This document shows, piece after piece, positions 39,368-41,503 of a DNA stretch of 41,503 bases. This stretch comes from Lachnospiraceae bacterium (GTDB lineage: Bacteria; Bacillota; Clostridia; Lachnospirales; Lachnospiraceae). Under the pieces are notes generated by a model, which was not told the origin of the DNA, did not search any database, and saw only the letters and a list, made by a program, of their open reading frames with translations. The position numbers were made by a program, and so were the translations under genes. The DNA lies in the NCBI GenBank assembly GCA_021199235.1, contig JAJQIL010000054.1, forward strand, positions 1 to 41,503, in the 5' to 3' direction. How positions within the stretch are numbered: the first letter of the stretch is position 1; each line of letters opens with the position of its first letter.

Positions 39368-41110
39368 TTACTCTACATCGTTCAGCGCTGCCAGGTTTTC
39401 TTCACCGGTGCGGACCTTAACTACCCTGTCTACATTGTAGACAAAGATCTTGCCGTCGCCGATGTGGCCGGTGTAAAGCGCTTTCTTCGCTGTCTCGATC
39501 ACGGTATCTACCGGCAGGTTGCCGACGATGATCTCGACCTTTACCTTCGGAAGCAGCGTCGCGTCAAGCTCGACTCCACGGTAGCGCTCGCCTGCACCCT
39601 TCTGGATGCCGCAGCCCATGACCTGCGTTACCGTCATGCCGGTCACGCCGATGTCATTCATGGCCTTTCTCAGCACGTCATAGCGAGACAGTCTCGCAAT
39701 GATCGATACCTTGTAGATACCGGTTTCGGATACCGGAGCTTTGACCACCTTGACAGCTGCATCCTTCTGCGCCTCCGAAGCAGAGACATAATCGTCGCTG
39801 CCAAGCTGTGTGTTGGCGTTGACAGACATAGAGGTATTGGAAACATCCATGATGGAGAAGCCTGCGTATGCGCTCGGCAGACCATGCTCGGTTGCGTCCA
39901 GACCAAGGATTTCTTCTTCCTCCGATACACGGAGACCGAAGATAGCCTTGATGACAGTAAAGGTAATCGTGATCATCACTGCAGTCCATGCGGCTACCGC
40001 AATGAAACCAATCAGCTGTTTTCCGAGAAGTTCAAAGCCGCCGCCGTAAAAGAGGCCGACCAGTGTGTCATTGCCCGGAGCGGAAGTGGTGGCGAACAGA
40101 CCGACCGCGATCGTACCCCAGATACCGTTGCACATATGTACCGCAACCGCGCCGACCGGGTCGTCGATGCGAAGCTTATTGTCCAGAAGCCAGACGCCGA
40201 ATACTACCAGCAGACCGGCCACCGCGCCGATGACCAGAGCGCCGAAGCAGTCCGTTACATCGCAGGGAGCAGTGATTGCTACCAGACCGGCCAGAGAGGC
40301 GTTCAGGCACATGGAAACATCCGGCTTGCCATACTTGATCCAGGTAAAGATCATACATACAACAGTCGCTGTCGCGGGCGCTACAGTCGTAGTAAGGAAT
40401 ACAGAACCGAGCTGCTCTACCGTAGTACATGCCGCGCCGTTGAATCCGTACCAGCCGAGCCAGAGGATAAAGCAGCCGAGGCAGCCGAGCGGAAGGTTGT
40501 GGCCCGGGAATGCGTTTACCTTTGTGATATTTCCGGATTTATCCTTCTCAAATTTTCCGATACGCGGTCCAAGAATTTTTGCGCCGATCAGAGCGGAGAT
40601 ACCGCCGACCATGTGGATCGCGCAGGAACCGGCGAAATCATGGAAGCCCATCTGGGAAAGCCAGCCGCCGCCCCAGATCCAGTGCGCTTCGATCGGATAG
40701 ATCAGAGCGGAGATTACCGCCGAATAAATGCAATAGGACAAGAACTTGGTACGCTCCGCCATGGCGCCGGAAACAATCGTGGCGGTCGTTGCGCAGAATA
40801 CCAGGTTGAATACGAAGTTGGACCAGTCGAAGTCCGCATAGCTTGTGAAAATATCGAACCCCGGCTTTCCGATGAATCCCGCAAGGTCTTCGCCGAGCAG
40901 CAGCCCGAAACCGATCAGGATGAACATGATGGTACCGATACAGAAATCCATCAGGTTCTTCATCAGGATATTACCGGTATTCTTGGCCCGTGTAAATCCT
41001 GCCTCTACCATTGCGAAGCCTGCCTGCATCCAGAATACAAGCGCGGCGCCGATCAGAAACCAGACACCAAATACTTCACCGTTGATGGCGCTCAAAATTT
41101 CTTCTGTCAT
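39368..41110 (-). CDS. Ammonium transporter fused to a C-terminal PII signalling domain
   Basis: A 580-residue fusion. Residues about 1-420 are an Amt channel: FWMQAGFAMVEAGFTRAKNTGNILMKNLMD, DFAGSCAIHMVGG and VAVHMCNGIWGTIAVGLFA carry the twin histidines and gate region, and the Amt tail GLRVSEEEEILGLDATEHG is present. After a linker, residues about 462-580 are a full PII (GlnB/GlnK) domain: the start IYKVSIIARLSRYDVLRKAM, T-loop around GAGERYRGVEL, B-loop TGHIGDGKIFV and C-loop RTGEEN. The uridylylation tyrosine position (RGAEY in E. coli) is Leu. GAGGAGG stands before ATG 41110. PII normally blocks Amt by inserting its T-loop, so this would be a tethered inhibitor. Confidence 0.95.
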   Translation of the reverse strand: MTEEILSAINGEVFGVWFLIGAALVFWMQAGFAMVEAGFTRAKNTGNILMKNLMDFCIGTIMFILIGFGLLLGEDLAGFIGKPGFDIFTSYADFDWSNFVFNLVFCATTATIVSGAMAERTKFLSYCIYSAVISALIYPIEAHWIWGGGWLSQMGFHDFAGSCAIHMVGGISALIGAKILGPRIGKFEKDKSGNITKVNAFPGHNLPLGCLGCFILWLGWYGFNGAACTTVEQLGSVFLTTTVAPATATVVCMIFTWIKYGKPDVSMCLNASLAGLVAITAPCDVTDCFGALVIGAVAGLLVVFGVWLLDNKLRIDDPVGAVAVHMCNGIWGTIAVGLFATTSAPGNDTLVGLFYGGGFELLGKQLIGFIAVAAWTAVMITITFTVIKAIFGLRVSEEEEILGLDATEHGLPSAYAGFSIMDVSNTSMSVNANTQLGSDDYVSASEAQKDAAVKVVKAPVSETGIYKVSIIARLSRYDVLRKAMNDIGVTGMTVTQVMGCGIQKGAGERYRGVELDATLLPKVKVEIIVGNLPVDTVIETAKKALYTGHIGDGKIFVYNVDRVVKVRTGEENLAALNDVE

Positions 41111-41230
41111 AATAGTTCCTCCTCTTTTTAAAATTCCGTTGCGCGGACATTTCAGGGAATTTTTTCCTGCTGTTGGTCACAGATACGTTCTGAACGGCAG
41201 CCTTGCAGTGCCAGCTGCAGGAAGCCATCC

Positions 41231-41254
41231 GTTTCTTTTCATTATGAAAGAAAC
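41231..41254 (-). other. Hairpin in the amt leader
   Basis: On the minus strand GTTTCTTTCA pairs with TGAAAAGAAAC with one bulged base around TAA. It lies between the promoter-proximal terminator-like stem and the amt gene, and could be part of a regulatory leader. Confidence 0.5.
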
Positions 41255-41307
41255 CGCAGGAGTGTGAAATACAACAGCTCTCCTTAAGATATGTCTGCAC
41301 AACAGAA

Positions 41308-41341
41308 AAGGCGCCGGAGAAAAATCTCCAACGCCTTTGTT
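41308..41341 (-). terminator. Promoter-proximal terminator-like hairpin in the amt leader
   Basis: On the minus strand AAAGGCG-tt-GGAG pairs with CTCC-gg-CGCCTTTT around ATTTTT. It begins within a few bases of the predicted transcription start, so most transcripts would meet it at once, which suggests attenuation control of amt. Confidence 0.65.
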
Positions 41342-41350
41342 GTTGCACCC

Positions 41351-41380
41351 ATTATAAGAGCGCGGGGGCAAAATTGTCAA
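41351..41380 (-). promoter_or_regulatory. Promoter of the amt-PII gene
   Basis: On the minus strand a perfect -35 TTGACA (41375-41380) and perfect -10 TATAAT (41351-41356) are 18 bp apart. Predicted start is near 41344, giving a leader of about 235 nt. Beyond 41380 the window is AT-rich and holds no gene I can support. Confidence 0.8.
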
Positions 41381-41503
41381 TTCAAGATATTTCCAAAGAA
41401 AAAATGAAAATTCTAAAAATTTTGTTAAAAACGGAGAAATCAAGAAAATATTCAGCAGTACAGGAATCAGCGGAACAGATTCCTATTTTATGAAATTTGT
41501 TCT

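Noticed and set aside
39347-41131. 594-codon plus-strand open frame opposite amt
   Set aside because: It is the exact antisense of the amt-PII gene, rich in Arg, His and Asp with no family features; the minus-strand gene has clear motifs and a ribosome binding site.
1-41503. CRISPR arrays, tRNA or rRNA genes, insertion sequences, prophage genes
   Set aside because: No regularly spaced repeats, cloverleaf-like sequence, transposase, integrase or phage structural gene was recognised. The dispersed hairpins are single copies in separate spacers, not an array.

Overview
The window reads as a chromosomal segment of an anaerobic, probably spore-forming Clostridia species, most likely Lachnospiraceae. 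The support is spoVAA/spoVAB, a giant 2-hydroxyacyl-CoA-dehydratase-activase-type protein, Gram-positive-style strong ribosome binding sites, a Mn-riboswitch-like leader, and an Amt-PII fusion. No rRNA, tRNA, CRISPR array, intact insertion sequence or prophage was seen. Most of the segment is core chromosome; accessory material is limited to a BrnT/BrnA remnant at the left edge and an AT-richer DUF4160/DUF2442 pair near 23.5-24.0 kb.

Layout. 1-1.9 kb: 5'-truncated brnT, brnA and rarA. 2.0-3.7 kb (minus): a UPF0016 manganese-exporter-like gene with a candidate yybP-ykoY leader, and a YbaK deacylase. 3.8-8.9 kb: argC-argJ-argB-argD behind a promoter overlapped by two ARG boxes. 9.0-9.4 kb: a small DMT-type membrane protein. 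9.7-17.7 kb: a peptide ABC importer (binding protein with an in-frame amber codon, two permeases, two ATPases), a cytosolic S12-family serine hydrolase and an AraC-type regulator. 17.9-22.9 kb: a carbohydrate/polyol-type ABC importer (ATPase, two permeases, lipoprotein). 23.0-24.0 kb: DUF3783, DUF4160 and DUF2442 genes. 24.2-26.5 kb: deoC, a small membrane ORF, spoVAA and spoVAB. 26.8-31.0 kb: a class I aminotransferase and TrkA/TrkH potassium uptake. 31.0-32.3 kb (minus): a CBS/CorC-HlyC membrane protein. 32.6-38.0 kb: a MarR regulator and the 1574-residue activase. 38.2-39.1 kb: DegV. 39.4-41.1 kb (minus): an ammonium transporter fused to a PII domain, with a structured leader.

Working together. 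The arg genes form a repressible biosynthetic operon. The peptide importer, cytosolic hydrolase and AraC regulator look like one peptide-scavenging unit. TrkA and TrkH are the two parts of one K+ uptake system. MarR and the activase are adjacent and co-oriented.

The most unusual signals lie between and inside the genes. (i) A 27-nt intergenic hairpin family has eight copies (one of 29 nt), with stem pairing kept by G-U changes and a conserved loop; several copies sit 24-44 nt upstream of start codons. (ii) Low-complexity Ala/Ser/Gly/Glu/Asp-rich inserts recur in otherwise conserved proteins (ArgD, the sugar-importer ATPase, MarR, and three times in the activase). (iii) Two copies of a second palindromic element end in GTCATAAGG/CCTTATGAC. 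(iv) A roughly 125-nt nested palindrome lies between two permease genes of one operon.
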